Shown one piece after another: positions 8,874-20,083 of a stretch of 38,003 nt of DNA; within the stretch, counting starts at the first letter, position 1; every line of letters begins with the position of its first letter. The position numbers and the translations under genes are program-made. Below the pieces are notes generated by a model. That model had not been told where the DNA came from and searched no databases. It saw nothing but the letters and a program-made list of their open reading frames with translations. The stretch comes from Jaapia argillacea MUCL 33604 (taxonomy: Eukaryota > Basidiomycota > Agaricomycetes > Jaapiales > Jaapiaceae): assembly GCA_000697665.1 (NCBI GenBank), contig KL197760.1, positions 155,052 to 193,054 of the forward strand, given 5' to 3'.

Positions 8874-10871
8874 ATGGGGGTTTCCGTCGCACTTACAGCG
8901 CTTGTCATCGCTTTCGTCGCACTTACAGCGCTTGTCATCGCTTTCGTCGCCCTCTTCGTCGCCCTTCTCCAGGTCGCCCAGCAGTACGCCTCCTCGTCCG
9001 AGGCTCGAGGCAAAGTGAACACCGCCGCCATCGGCCGATGGTCACGCAAGAATAAGTATCGTTGGAGTTTCTGGGAATGGAAGCTTCGAGTTAGATATGC
9101 TCGTCCAGTCCTGACATCTGATATGGCCATGGATATGATCAGCGCGCAAGAAAACCTTCGTAGTGAACGTTTGCCATCCATTCCAAACGTTGCCGTTACG
9201 AGGCGAACTCATCTTTCCGACGGACGTAATGGCCCTCAGATTAGCGCACCTCCGAAGTTAATCTTTACTCGACGAGATGCGGAAGACCAAAACGAGATTC
9301 CCCTCGAAGAACTCCCGCGTCGTCATCGGCGAATAGCCAAGGCTGTCGAGAAAGAAATGGCGAGAGAGTACTTACCATCGGTGCCCTGCAAGGCATCCTG
9401 GTGCAATCTGATGAACGACATTGGACTTGATCCTGAGGCTGTCCCAAGTACCGAGATGCTCGACGCCGATCTCATCATATCCTCTCTCGATGCACCTACC
9501 ATGCAAATTCGCCTGTCCGACCTCATTGACTTCGGTCTATTGCTTGGCATGAAGGTCGTTGAAGTTGATGAAGATAACCACGTCCTCACTATGACTGGGA
9601 GACACTGCAGTATCACTACGCGTTACTGCGAAGGCGTGGGACAACTCTCACGATACTCTGGCATGGCACCTCAGATCCAGCCCATCGTTCGAGCGGCTAA
9701 TCCTCAGGAACTTCGCACCGCCATGCGAACTGCTACAGGGGTCCTTCAGCTCGGTGACTCTTTCGCGCTAGTGCCAGACTGGGGTTATAACTCGATTGAT
9801 TTGGTCTTGGGTACAGCATTAGGAAAGGCGGAGGGGGAGGATTGGAAGAAAATCAGTATCAAAGATACCATGGCGCTGGTTGAAGCTGACTCGGACATCA
9901 AGTGGGGAGGTAAATGGCGACACCCCAAAACATCCTCTCTCCGATGCTCGTTTGCCCTATTTTCCAACGTGGCAGTCGTCAACGCCTTCCCCCATGTGCT
10001 CCTGCATGGCTGGACGATAGAGGAGCGAAACGCCGCGTGTCTTGCCGCGATTGATGAGATCCATCGTTCGGTCGAGTTTATCGAGGCTCCGCAAAGGCTT
10101 TTCCACACCATTCGAGAGAATGGAATCGACATCTTAGTCATGGACTATTTCAAGGCTGCGAATAACTATGGATGCGAGTATGGGGGCCTGCGTGGTTGGT
10201 TATCCACCAATCACGCCGTTTTCACAGCACGACTAGCAAGGTGCTGGCCTGTGGACCACATCACCGAAAGGGTTCCGATTCTTCCGCGTCTCTACGCCGC
10301 CCTCAAGGAAGCAGCATTGCAGCCCGAGTGGTGCAAAACTTACGATCAAGCCCACGTCGCCGTAGAGGGTAAGACGGGCAAAGGGGATGAAGGGCCTGGT
10401 TGGAGAATGACGGCCAATTCACTCCTTTGGATGCAAATTACGATGTTGGATACTTGGATTGGCCGAAAAGCCGATCTCATGACCGGACGGGTTTCGGACG
10501 AGGTCGCCGTCCCTGCTGATCTCGTTACCGCGACGACCCAGTCGAACATATCAATGCAGCGGCCGCAGACCACGGCGTGGAAGAAGTCTAGAATGGAATT
10601 CGCGCGGGCGTATTTGTCTCGATTGGCGGAGGGAGCCGATGGGAAAGCCGTCAGTTGTATGTCTATGGGGGTAGGAGATGGGGTAGCCCAACCAACCCTT
10701 GGCCCTGCTGGTTGGGAAAATATGGCGTTCGGAAAACCTGAAGACTGGGCAGCCATGGATGCTGTCCTTACGCTGCGTTCGATGCTTATGGTGACACGGT
10801 TCGAGATCATGAACGACTCTTCGGTGTTACTTCGCCTTCGTCATTTCAATCCGGTCGTACTGCTCGCATAG
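8874..10871 (+). CDS. Membrane-anchored protein of unknown function, 665 aa
   Basis: A single uninterrupted exon. Residues ~4-34 form a long hydrophobic helix, followed at once by a Trp-rich basic segment (RWSFWEWKLRVRYARP, about 64-79). Further on are a KASWCNLMNDIG motif (~173), LSDLIDFGLLLGMKVVEVD, a GVGQLSRYSG stretch, and ILPRLYAALKEAALQPEWCK. The layout (N-terminal anchor, Trp-rich juxtamembrane region, K-A-S/T-W motif, then L-G-M and G-x-G segments) reminds me of the modin family of filamentous ascomycetes. That comparison is from memory. I do not know a biochemical activity. The gene is divergent from PhLP, convergent with the 354-aa gene, and has a close full-length paralogue at 25746-27722. 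ATG at 8874 is supported because MGVSV matches MAVSV of the paralogue. Confidence 0.85.
   Translation: MGVSVALTALVIAFVALTALVIAFVALFVALLQVAQQYASSSEARGKVNTAAIGRWSRKNKYRWSFWEWKLRVRYARPVLTSDMAMDMISAQENLRSERLPSIPNVAVTRRTHLSDGRNGPQISAPPKLIFTRRDAEDQNEIPLEELPRRHRRIAKAVEKEMAREYLPSVPCKASWCNLMNDIGLDPEAVPSTEMLDADLIISSLDAPTMQIRLSDLIDFGLLLGMKVVEVDEDNHVLTMTGRHCSITTRYCEGVGQLSRYSGMAPQIQPIVRAANPQELRTAMRTATGVLQLGDSFALVPDWGYNSIDLVLGTALGKAEGEDWKKISIKDTMALVEADSDIKWGGKWRHPKTSSLRCSFALFSNVAVVNAFPHVLLHGWTIEERNAACLAAIDEIHRSVEFIEAPQRLFHTIRENGIDILVMDYFKAANNYGCEYGGLRGWLSTNHAVFTARLARCWPVDHITERVPILPRLYAALKEAALQPEWCKTYDQAHVAVEGKTGKGDEGPGWRMTANSLLWMQITMLDTWIGRKADLMTGRVSDEVAVPADLVTATTQSNISMQRPQTTAWKKSRMEFARAYLSRLAEGADGKAVSCMSMGVGDGVAQPTLGPAGWENMAFGKPEDWAAMDAVLTLRSMLMVTRFEIMNDSSVLLRLRHFNPVVLLA
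8886..8945 (+). repeat. Perfect 30-bp tandem duplication inside the anchor helix
   Basis: Two identical 30-base units (8886-8915 and 8916-8945) encode the repeated decapeptide VALTALVIAF. The paralogue at 25746-27722 has a single unit at this place. The duplication lengthens the hydrophobic helix by ten residues without changing frame and is evidently recent. Confidence 0.9.
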
Positions 10872-11314
10872 GAGCCCCCCCTCCATCTTGGCCAAACTTA
10901 TTCTTTGACTTTATTATCTTGTTTGTAAGCGTCAACAATACCCTATGGATGGTTTGTCAGAATCGCAGTTATCTTACTCGCCCATACTCGTCCTTCTACT
11001 TTGACTCCATTCGCGTTCTTTTGTGCTGGCCTATTAGTCGACCCCAGAGAACTTTTTGAACCGTCTGTCCACTGTGCTGTGCTGTCGATCGCGCGATCTC
11101 CTTTCTTGCTGCACCTTTGTCGACAGGGATTTTGGATCTTTTCGTCAGAATCGGTTTGATCATTTGGAATAGTGTGTTACGATCGCCTACTAATGTGTAC
11201 GAATAAAATTATGTCACTTCTTCTGAGCAATGTGCAGCGACTCTACCCAGATCTGCTCAACCGAACCAATAGGTTTAGTGTTGGCAGTCCAAACACCGGA
11301 GTGATAAAAGCGTG
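10872..11314. other. Convergent intergenic region, 3' ends of two genes
   Basis: This stretch lies between the stop of the 665-aa gene and the stop of the convergent 354-aa gene. It is T-rich on the plus strand just after 10871, as expected for polyadenylation. I see no gene. Confidence 0.4.
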
Positions 11315-12672
11315 TCATCCAACGTAGGTAACGTTCACAAAAGGGGAATACACATCCTCCTGATTCGGTCGTAGCTGTCTCCTCTGTCCCGACACAGCCA
11401 AGAGACCCCTTGACGACGTTTCTGTCCATCCGAAAATGTCCTTCCATGACCCGTGACACCAAGTGGCCATCGCCATGATGATCGCAGGGTCGCGCCAGGT
11501 ACAAGGGAGGATAGGAGTGAGATGAACATCAGTCATACCGCCGTTCCTCACTATTGGCGGTGTGGGTTAGGTCAGAATCGAATGTACGGAAGTAAATGAA
11601 GCCGAGACTGACTGGGTTCGAAGTAACCAAATGCCCATTGATTCCAGGATGAGATGACGAATTGATCTGTACGCTCTTCGATGCATTGTTTCACGATCTA
11701 TAGCCGAACGGAAGGATTATTCAACGGATTGCGTTGGTCGAAAAGGAAACTCACGATATACCAAATCGTTTCTGCGCGGGCAAAATTATCAGACTGGTCG
11801 TTCTCGGTGCTGCGGCGGGTAGGCTACGCAAGCGCGTTAGTATGATACCTCGGATCGAACAGAAGGAACATGCACGGACGGGACCTGTCCCCTTCCAAGA
11901 CACAAGGAGTTCAAAGACCTCGGGAGTAAGATAGCTGGGTATGAATACAAATGCTTGAGAATCAAACGGCCCTTCGACCTGAGAATCATCCAAGTCATCA
12001 GTAAAAATGCGCCACAACGAACATGAAGAGTCACTTACATACATAGATGGATTTCTGTTCCTCAGAACCCAACGATGACAGATCTCTCCAACGCCCATAT
12101 CAGGGAGCTCACTTCTCCATCTTCCAGCGCTTTCAGCCTGAGGGTCGGGAGACATTGAGAGTTCATTAACTGTGAGAAAGATGTAGAAGCCGATGTCAAA
12201 GTAGAGGGTGTTATGATGCGTCAGGGTTGAGAATTTGTGGGCGACTTTGTTTCGCCAGAGCTCTGCGATGTTGGCTACGATTTCACGTGCGGATGTCTGA
12301 TGGTTTTCGCCCCAGGAACTCTGGAGATCTAGGGGCGACGAATAATGAGATAGTAATGGAGCGGTGAGTGACGGAGTGGTACATACAATTTGCGACGCGA
12401 TACTCCAGCATATAGAGTGATATTGGAGTTACATTGGGCGACTCCGTGAGGGATCGGGAGGCGATGACGGGCAAGGGGTTCGGCGCGACGCAAGGAGGGA
12501 GCCAGTCACCCAGATCTTGGAATTCGTCGGGTATCTTCAAGAGGCTGAATTCCTCAACATCGGTGGGTTTGGCGAGCAAGGAGGGGTCCTCATGCCACAT
12601 CGCTGAGAAAGCTCCAAAAGCTGATTTGAGAGTTGTCTTGACGGTGTGTTGTTTTGGTTTGAGGGACGACAT
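11315..12672 (-). CDS. Unknown protein family, copy 1, six exons, 354 aa
   Basis: First of three intact paralogues. Minus-strand exons are 12672-12387, 12328-12039, 11978-11880, 11823-11755, 11697-11613 and 11550-11315. The sum is 355 codons, with intron phases 1,0,0,0,1, the same as in copies 2 and 3. Shared motifs are VKTTLKSAFGAF near the start, TPISL before intron 1, RWVLRNR before intron 2, GPFDSQAF and TPEVFELLVSWKGTGP in exon 3, RAETIWYI at the end of exon 4, FVISSWNQWAFGY in exon 5, and GSWKDI in exon 6. No signal peptide or membrane helix is visible; it looks cytosolic or nuclear. I recognise no domain and assign no function. The start at 12672 (MSSLKPK) matches the starts of the paralogues; an upstream in-frame ATG at 12762 exists. 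It is convergent with the 665-aa gene. Confidence 0.8.
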
Positions 12673-13438
12673 GAGAGTTAGGGGATCAGGTGAGAGAGAA
12701 GAATTGGGGATGGTCTCAGAGATTTCGAGCGAGGCTTTGTATTGACGGTTTCGCCCCATCAAGGTGACCTGGGAGGCAGTACATTCTCCATAGTGAACAA
12801 GCCGTGAGAGGGATGCGTGATCCAGACAATTAGAGGGCTCAGTTGAACAAGTAGTTGAACAAGGACGGTCGTCAAGATATCCCAGGTTTTTCCAGAGCTA
12901 GACAAGAAGGGCCACAGAAGCGGACTAGGAACGGTTGCATACCCTGGGTTTGACTGTGTGGCGGACAACAAGTAGCAAGCGATCGAACCTGGTGGCGGTG
13001 GCGGTCCCTGATCTCTTGTTTGTTTTTGTGTTGCAAAGCCTTCCCGATCTAACAAGGACAAAACTTGCTCAGCCACCAGCCATCAACCGTCCGAACTCCA
13101 TCAACCAGCTGTTCTTTCTCTGCGACGATACGAGAATTTCGAACCGACTCACCGAACACGCCTTTATCTTTATCTTTGGCTGGAACAGCTATCTCCGTCT
13201 ACTGGAAAACGGCCCTTGCGAGATTTCTTGTCCTGATATTTGCAACTGAAGTACTGGATGTGACACAATGACGCCCGTACCTTCGCCCCCCCCTAGTCCA
13301 AATCCACCCTTTAAGGCTTAAATACCGTGCCTTCAGCAGCGCTCTCGTCTATCTGCTCGTCACCCCCTTACAGTTCCTCTTGCCGACTCAGCTGAGTATC
13401 TTCAATCTTCAAACCCGTTCGGAACTCCCATAACGACG
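12673..13438. other. Intergenic region between the 354-aa gene and the next plus-strand start
   Basis: It holds the presumed upstream region of the minus-strand 354-aa gene and, at its right end, a pyrimidine-rich stretch (about 13340-13430) with TTAAGG and TTAAATACC just before it, which looks like a promoter for the ATG at 13439. A 22-base motif at 13034-13055 recurs at 23472-23493. Open frames here are short and not recognisable. Confidence 0.35.
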
Positions 13439-14114
13439 ATGTCATCGGAGGCCACTTTCGAGAGAGGCACCAGTCAGGATATTTTCAAGTCGCCGAGTCT
13501 GCACGCACGATCCAAAAACCGGTTCATCTCGAGATTTTGTAGTGATTGTCAGTATTCTCATTCGCCAGGCCCTTTCCTGACTCTTCCCTGGTGCAAAATC
13601 ATCTCCTTCGTCGAAGTATCAAACAAGTAGTCAATAACCAGATCCCGGAAGTTTCAATCTCGGTATTGGCGCTTCTGGTTGTATTGATAGACAAATTGGC
13701 GCCCAGTGCAACGACCTCACCACACCCTGCGCTTCTGGCAAGGCACTCCCCACAGCCGACCAATGGCGAGTTTCAAGGGACTTCATTTGCGGTATCGATG
13801 ATATCGATAGACGACATGGGTGCTCCGTGCAGCACATCCTCTACACGCTGGACAGATGTTTCCAACATATCGTCTCATATATAGCTTCTCGTCCTTCGGA
13901 ACGTGTGCCAAATGGCGTCTATTGCCGACTATCCTCACAAATTAGGTCATCAAGTTCGGCGCATGTTATGCTCCGTTGGCCTCGTTGTTTCATCGTGCCA
14001 TCCTCTCCGTGCCCACGCCTGGAGTTCCTTAAATCTGTGATTCGCAACCCTCCCCCTCCCCAGTCATTCTTTTTCTCTGCAATCCTGGCTCATGATGTTC
14101 GAGTATGCCTCTGA
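13439..14114 (+). CDS. Possible two-exon Cys-containing protein, about 193 aa, unknown
   Basis: Exon 1 (13439-13547) starts MSSEATFERGTSQDIF behind a promoter-like CT-rich leader. A GT-AG intron of 94 nt joins it in phase to a frame open from 13642 to the TGA at 14112-14114. That frame includes GASGCIDRQIGAQCNDLTTP and SRDFICGIDDIDRRHGCSVQ, which look coded rather than random. The 3' end is doubtful: the last part overlaps the start codon proposed for the C2/NLR gene at 14105, and its composition turns low-complexity after about 13930. It may be truncated, end by an unseen splice, or be part of the NLR gene. No domain is recognised. Confidence 0.35.
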
Positions 14115-15478
14115 AATTCTCTTCCCTTATTACCTTGCGCTCACTCAAGCTCAACAGCGACCGTTACTACAACGTCACCATCCACGGTACAGTCGCTCCC
14201 CCTATGCCCTGAACAGATAACCCTAATTCTTTCCTGCAGATTTGTCGATTGAAGATCTGCAGCTACCAATGGGTAGTAGGACCACCGGTTGCTTCCTCTC
14301 GTTTCACATCAACGGACACGAACGACGAGTCTCGACCATAAAGCAAGCTCCTAATCCGTCTTGGGACGGGGAAGAATGGAAGCTGTGCGTCAATCGTTCT
14401 CTTCTCGTGAGAAAATATGCTTCACGAGGCCATGTCCGGACAGTGAAGTCAAGAAAGGCGAATCAATTGAGGTCATCGCCATCCACAAAGGACGAACTCG
14501 AGACTGAGTCGTTGGGCATGCCACAGTCCACTTTGAGGATATTCATGAATCAGCATCGGACAGCCGTCAGTTTATGTCTCCCCGTCGGAAATATGGTTTC
14601 CTGATGATTTGCTGGATTCTCAGTCATCACCCTCAATTTGTCGAAATGGACTCACTTGAGCAGCAGGGGCCTGATCAAATTACGCGTCGCCGATATAGGA
14701 AACCATCGACTTGACGACCCAAAGATGGGTCGAAAACCCCATCATGGTCTTGTATCTGAAGCTCACGACGCCGTCGTTGCTTTACGGGTCGATATGCCAT
14801 CCTTCTACAAGCCCTTGCGCCTCGTGGCCGAGCATATGAATGTTGTTCTTGGTATCTTCGAAAATATAAGTGAAGTAAGCTCCCGGCCCTGGTTGTGTCT
14901 TTGATAGAGTTTCCAAGCTAACAGGACACAACTCAGATCCATGGTGTTCTTCAAGCAGCGTGCAAGCTACTCACAGCAGCATACAAGGTGATTGGCGACT
15001 CGTCACACCCAACCGGACTGCTGTCTGAATCTATCCAGGTGCTCGAAGCTCAGCGTCAACGAGACGCGCACGTTGTTGAACTATCGAAGGCTATGCTCCA
15101 TCTGTTCACATGGTCCACAGCAGTCAACAGTCTCAAAGATCAACTGCATTGCCTCAAGGACACCGTTAAAAGGATGGCTGATCACTCCCTCTTATGTGCG
15201 CAGTTTATTCGCAAGTATGTTTCTCAAGGTTTCGTTCGTATGTCGTTCGCGCAACATCTCTTCAGGATCGCTTCTCATTTTTTATCTTAGGCCACATGAT
15301 CTGGAGCCCCGATAGCAAGTTGGCCGAATTGATTGATGGATGCAAGGAATTGCGCGAAACATTCTTAGTAGACCTCGGGGTGGCGAACCTTGCTGGGGTG
15401 GATGAGCTAAAATGCCATCAAAGTACCCATCCACAATACCTATCTATATCGGTGAAGCTGACGATCCCCATTCGATAG
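14105..15478 (+). pseudogene. C2 domain plus NLR-type N-terminal helical region, truncated
   Basis: This is the front of a mushroom NLR-like (STAND) receptor without its NTPase. Exon 1 (14105-14186) and exon 2 (14240-14384) encode a C2-like domain: LRSLKLNSDRYYNVTIH, then MGSRTTGCFLSFHINGHERR and NPSWDGEEWKL. Exon 3 (from 14429) continues it with GESIEVIAIHKGRTRD but hits an in-frame TGA at 14505-14507, after which VGHATVHFEDIHESAS continues the domain. Downstream, IHGVLQAACKLLTAAYK, QRQRDAHVVELSKAM, LKDQLHCLKDTVKRM and CAQFIRKYVSQGF match the helical region that precedes NACHT domains in agaricomycete NLRs. GHMIWSPDSKLAELIDGC and LRETFLVDLGVA follow. The frame then ends at 15478, before any P-loop. 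The stop codon plus the missing NACHT point to a pseudogene or a decoy-like remnant. Confidence 0.6.
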
Positions 15479-16771
15479 TATTCAGAGATGATGATGAAGA
15501 CACCGATGACTCTGATTACGACGATTCCCACCATCGGATCGCATCCCATCGGGTTCGACTACCCATTGGACTCCCAGAGCTCGCTTACCAATGTCACGAA
15601 CGAGAGGGGAGTAGGACATCTTCTAGGGTCTGAAACCATCTCATGAAGGAATCACCATCTCACTCACGGCTTCGAGGTGATGATTTGTGATACCGCTTTC
15701 TATTTCTCAGAATCTCGCCCATATTCCAATCATAATCTCATCCCGGGGATCCCCTTCCTTGACATCCACGGTTCTATTCTTCCCGTACTTCTCCGATCTG
15801 GCATCGACGAATTTATATCAGTCTCACCCCTAAATTCATCCTTGTGAACTGCTGCGCCTTGCTGGGCTGGAATATGCCGTCACTTCGTCATTCACGTTCA
15901 CTATCTACCAATTCTTCAACATTTTTTGTAGTCCAACATTCACGAGCTTCACTTCGGACCACCGCGACTCTAACCTTGCTACTCCCATTTCTCGACATCG
16001 AACGCCATCTCGAGGCACCTTCAAAACTTCAAATGCGAACAGGATCCCCGAGGAGCATTATTCGATCCCGGGATGGGGGCGAAGAACAATAATGTGATTG
16101 CAGGTAGCCTGGAAATCCATTCAGGCGAATTTTCCCGACTGCCGACATCTCATTGGTCTTGAATCTGGCCAAGCCCGGATACACCAGGTTCGAGCAGGCA
16201 GCAATGGAGGCCCTAGCGAGTTATCTCGCCCGACGCTTCATGTTCAAACGAGCTATATATCGGATATGGAAGGCCACCAGGGAGACGGAATGGGCGCTCC
16301 GAGGCCAATCCTTTCTTGGGTTAGGGTTACCCCACACTTCTCGCCCATTTCATCTCCATCGTGATTCATGGTCGGTCACCGGACCACAGTTCTGACCTTC
16401 GGACCGATACTTCTCTTACCCGCAAAGGTCACCTGTCAAACACCACACCTCGAACAATTCCCTTCGATAACCACCTTTAACCGCGATCAATTCACTTCAC
16501 ATGAGGCGGGATACTTTAGTTTCGAAGGATCTTCGAGCTTCATGTGTGGTTCCGGTGCCGTTAAGGGTGCTACGAAACTCGGACATCCTGGAATTGATCT
16601 AGTACAGGGGTAGTTTCCCCAGTGTATCCCCGGACTCTCCCCGAAAACCATGACCTCGATGCATTCCCTGAAGACCTTCAAGTAGCTAATAAAGGCCTGC
16701 GCTGCTTCTCTCTATCGTCCTTATCTTCCATACAATCATCCTTTGGAAGCCCCTTCCTCAAGGGTGCAACG
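15479..16771. other. Region without an intact gene; possible remnants, then transporter promoter
   Basis: Several moderately long plus-strand frames occur (15412-15633 acidic, 15844-16092, 16153-16395 with FEQAAMEALASYLARRFMFK, and 16368-16613) but they do not join into a product I recognise. They may be debris from the truncated NLR gene or from another lost gene. The last ~150 bases are the presumed promoter and leader of the sugar transporter. Confidence 0.35.
16617..16633. promoter_or_regulatory. Two candidate CreA/Mig1-type sites upstream of the transporter
   Basis: CCCCAG at 16617-16622 and CCCCGG at 16628-16633 both fit the reverse complement of the fungal catabolite-repressor consensus SYGGRG, about 140-155 bases upstream of the transporter start. 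Paired sites in front of a sugar porter are biologically sensible, but six-base matches arise easily by chance. Confidence 0.3.
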
Positions 16772-18900
16772 ATGGCTACGACACGCCCCGCTACGACCTC
16801 ACGAGACGACGAGAAACACAGTATCGGCAAAGAAAGTATCACTCATCTTGACGACCACACTCCTACACCCTCTTCACTCGAAAATCATGGCACAGCAGAA
16901 GTCGTTCAAGTCCAAGATTCGCGCATGGCGGCTATCATCGCGAAACACAGACCCAGCCCATTATCTCGTTCCCTTTTGTTGCTCTACCCGATTCTTTTCG
17001 TCGCATACATGAACTCAGCAGCGAATGGGTTTGATGGGAATACCTTTGGAGGTGTTAGTAGTGTACCGGACTTTCAGGCGAGGTTTGGAACCGGAGTTGC
17101 AGCGAATAATGGGTTTTTGGCCGCGATTTACATTTTGGGTACGTTTGATCCATTTGCCTACATCGCGAATCGCCATTGATGTGATGTTGGGTTTCGCTTG
17201 ATAGGGAATGTGATTGGCTCGTTCTTCGCTGGCCCACTAGCCGACTATATGGGTCGTAGGAGGGGAATGTTCATCGCCAATATTGTGGTCCTTATTGGGT
17301 CCATCGTTCAGGCTGCCGCCATGAAAAGACGAGATATGATTGCAGGTCGTGTTGTTCTCGGTATCGGCTCCTGTCTCCTCGGTGAGGATCTCTCACTTCA
17401 TCTGCCCTCCTCCGTGGCGTGAGCTGACCCCCAACTCCTTCGCCACAGGTCCCTCTGCGCAATCTTACACCGTCGAGATCTCACATCCTGCCTACCGCGG
17501 CGTCATGCTCGGACTATACAACGGATGCTATTTCATCGGCGCTATCGTATCGACTTGTCGGTCTCACCTTTCCCACCTTTGCTCCATTGGTCTCCTCTGA
17601 CCTGGTTCGTTCGTAGGGCTAGAGTACGGAATCGTGAATGACATAAAAGGAGAAATCAACTGGCGTATCCCGATGGCCACTCAAGGTCTTCCATGCATCA
17701 TCGTTCTTGCATTCGTCTTCCTTCTCCCCGAATCGCCGAGGTGGTTGATGAGTCGCGGGAGGGATGAAGAAGCCTTGGCTATCTTGGCCAAGTTTGTAAT
17801 CTTTTCCCTAATGGATTTTCATTCAGGTTGCTGATTCTGCTGGTGTAGATATCACGGTGAAGGAGACCCCAACCACGAGATCGTCCAGTTGGAAATGGAA
17901 GAGATGAGGGGTATGATTAAGACTTCTGGAAGTGACAAGGTATGCACCCATCTCGTCTCTGACATCTGACCGTATATGAATCCGTCACTGACGCTCTGTA
18001 CCAGCGCTGGTACGACTACAGAGATCTCGTCAACTCGCGCGGTGCTCGTCATCGCACTTTCCTCGCCCTCTGCATCGGTTTCTTCGGTCAAATTGATTTG
18101 CCTCCCACCAGGTTCGACCCCACGCTCTCTTTCATCTTCCTTTCCTACCATTTACTGATCCTGCTCCGCTCAAAGTTACTATATGCCACTCATGGCCGAG
18201 AAGGCTGGCGTGACCTCCGAAAAACAACGGTTGTTGATGAACGCATTACAAAGTCCTATCATGACTATCGCAACCCTTCTTGGAGTCCGATTCATCGACA
18301 AGGCTGGACGAAGGCCAATGCTCATGGTAAGTAACTGCTTCACATTTCATTCATTGTTGTGGGGTTTTGGTACTAATGCGACTTGTAGGGATCGAGCACG
18401 ATCTGTTCGATCTGTGTATTGATCATCGTCATCTGCAGTGCGAAGCAGAACCAAGTCGCTGGCCTTGGGTTGACGGGGATTTCTTTCGTTTATGTCTTCC
18501 TCTTTGCGTTTGCATTTGTCTGGACGCCCATGCAAGCTTTATACCCATCGGAGGTAACCCATCCCCATTATTCACCCTCCAACCCCCTTGCTAATTATAT
18601 TGCAACCATCAGGTCTTCGCATATAACTCCCGAGCCAAGGGTATCGCAATGCTCGGTCTCTGGCTCAACATCGTCTCTTTCATCAACACCTACGCAGCTC
18701 CCGTCGGAATAACCAACTCCGGCTGGAAATTCTACATCTTATACCTCGTCATCGACGCTGTCGGTATAGCCGTCATTTATTTCTGTTTTGTTGAGACGAA
18801 GGGAAGGAGTTTGGAGGAGATTGATGAGATTTTTGATGATCCTCATCCTGTTAGGGCTAGTTTGAGGAAGCGGGGTGTGGTGGTTGATAAGGAGGAATGA
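16772..18900 (+). CDS. Sugar-porter MFS transporter, nine exons, 542 aa
   Basis: A twelve-helix plasma-membrane transporter of the sugar-porter branch of the major facilitator superfamily, likely a hexose or disaccharide/H+ symporter. Exons are 16772-17138, 17205-17381, 17449-17556, 17617-17791, 17849-17939, 18005-18111, 18176-18326, 18389-18553 and 18613-18900; they sum to 543 codons with all phases consistent. Motifs are ANGFDGNTFGG in helix 1, DYMGRRRGMF after helix 2, AGRVVLGIGSCLLG and AQSYTVEISHPAYRG around helices 4-5, PESPRWLMSRGR (255-266) before the central loop, DKAGRRPMLM after helix 8, and ETKGRSLEEIDEIF (508-521) after helix 12. The substrate cannot be fixed from sequence. The N-terminal ~60 residues are polar and cytosolic. 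Length is normal for the family. Confidence 0.93.
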
Positions 18901-19209
18901 TTTTTGGATGAGCTTTTTTGTTGATGATTTTTTTACGAGCTTGGATGAAATATATGTTCTCATGGTCATTTGTACTTGTACACTCCACATCTCTGTTCGG
19001 TCCGAGACGCAAAAAGACAGGTGTTCAAAGCCTTCATCATACTGGTTTCGTACAGATTTCCCATGTAAATAAGCATAACTACTGGAGAGTAAACCGACAC
19101 GGAAACAGCTGATATCGGTGTGAGTCACATGGTCGGAGAGTGGGTGTGAAGACAACCAGAGACCATTTTCTCTCGTACGACCGATTGTGACTACACCACT
19201 CCTGATTCC
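18901..19209. other. Transporter 3' flank
   Basis: T-rich sequence directly after the transporter stop fits a 3' untranslated region. The rest separates it from the convergent small gene that stops at 19210. No gene is seen. Confidence 0.4.
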
Positions 19210-19919
19210 TCAATCACCACCGCCGTACCCATATCTCATCTCCAAAGGCTCGTAGAACGTGGGCGGAGTTCCAAGGGGGCCAAATGCGATTGCCAGTGCC
19301 CTCTGGGAGACGTGTCTAGATAGGGTTACGGTGGATGGATAATGCGGGATGGACGTGGTCATCTCTGTACGACCGAATGTATGAAGCAAAAAGGAAAACG
19401 CACCAAGGGCTGCGGTCACGTCTCCGAAGCTATCTGCATTCCGTTAACAGATCAGCCGAACCTGCGTTGAAAGGTTCGGGGCGAAAGTGTCGGTGAGGGA
19501 GATTTGGGCCAAGCTCGAATTTCAGAGGAAAGGAAAGTAGCAACGGTTGTCTTCGAGCTGAGTGTAGCCATAGGAGTCGAATGATTGTAAAATACCTCAG
19601 GCCACTGCCGGAAAGCAATGGTGATAGAACTCGGTCGTGATGGGTCGTGTGAGACGGAGGTCATGGAACTCGAATTAGGAGCTTTTGGCAAAGCAGGAGC
19701 TTCTATTTCAGATCTGTTGGTCTGGGGGTGTGGCCATCCGAGGATCTTGACGGTTAGAGACGTGGAAAGTGGCGATGCGGAGGGGTGGGCACTGTAAAAG
19801 ATGCAGGTCGTTAACTGGTTGTGAGCTGAGCATTTTCGCCACCTTAAAACAGGGGGACGTGGAGGAGCTTTGAAGACGGGTCCGACGGTCGAAAGGAAGT
19901 GGTGCACGATATGCCACAA
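19210..19919 (-). CDS. Predicted four-exon protein of unknown function, about 174 aa
   Basis: A minus-strand model, 19919-19843, 19791-19596, 19513-19462 and 19409-19210, gives 175 codons with all junctions in phase and introns of 51, 82 and 52 nt. The product starts MWHIVHHFLSTVGPVFK, runs through a Ser/Pro-rich middle (LTVKILGWPHPQTNRSEIEA) and ends in a well-formed segment: LGAFSFLLHTFGRTEMTTSI, SRHVSQRALAIAFGPLGTPP, and EMRYGYGGGD before the stop. The C-terminal exon looks most surely coding; the N-terminal exons are less certain. A shorter intron (28 nt) could join exons 3 and 4 differently. No known domain is seen. Confidence 0.5.
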
Positions 19920-20083
19920 CAGACATCACCGATTGGCCCAAGCGTGGGAACATTCCGCCACCGACGCGTTCAATGTCGCGCTCAATTCAGCGACGCGTCT
20001 TTCGCGATCTAACCTCCTACCCAGTGTCCAAGTTCTCGTCCGCCATGGATGGATGCCTTCCTCTAGCTAATGGGGTCGACTGT

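Noticed and set aside
10346-10810. 154-codon minus-strand frame inside the 665-aa gene
   Set aside because: It is the antisense shadow of a conserved coding exon; similar shadows occur at the same place in the paralogue.
15479-16620. An intact gene from the series of plus-strand frames
   Set aside because: No set of splice junctions gave a consistent product, and no frame has a recognisable domain.
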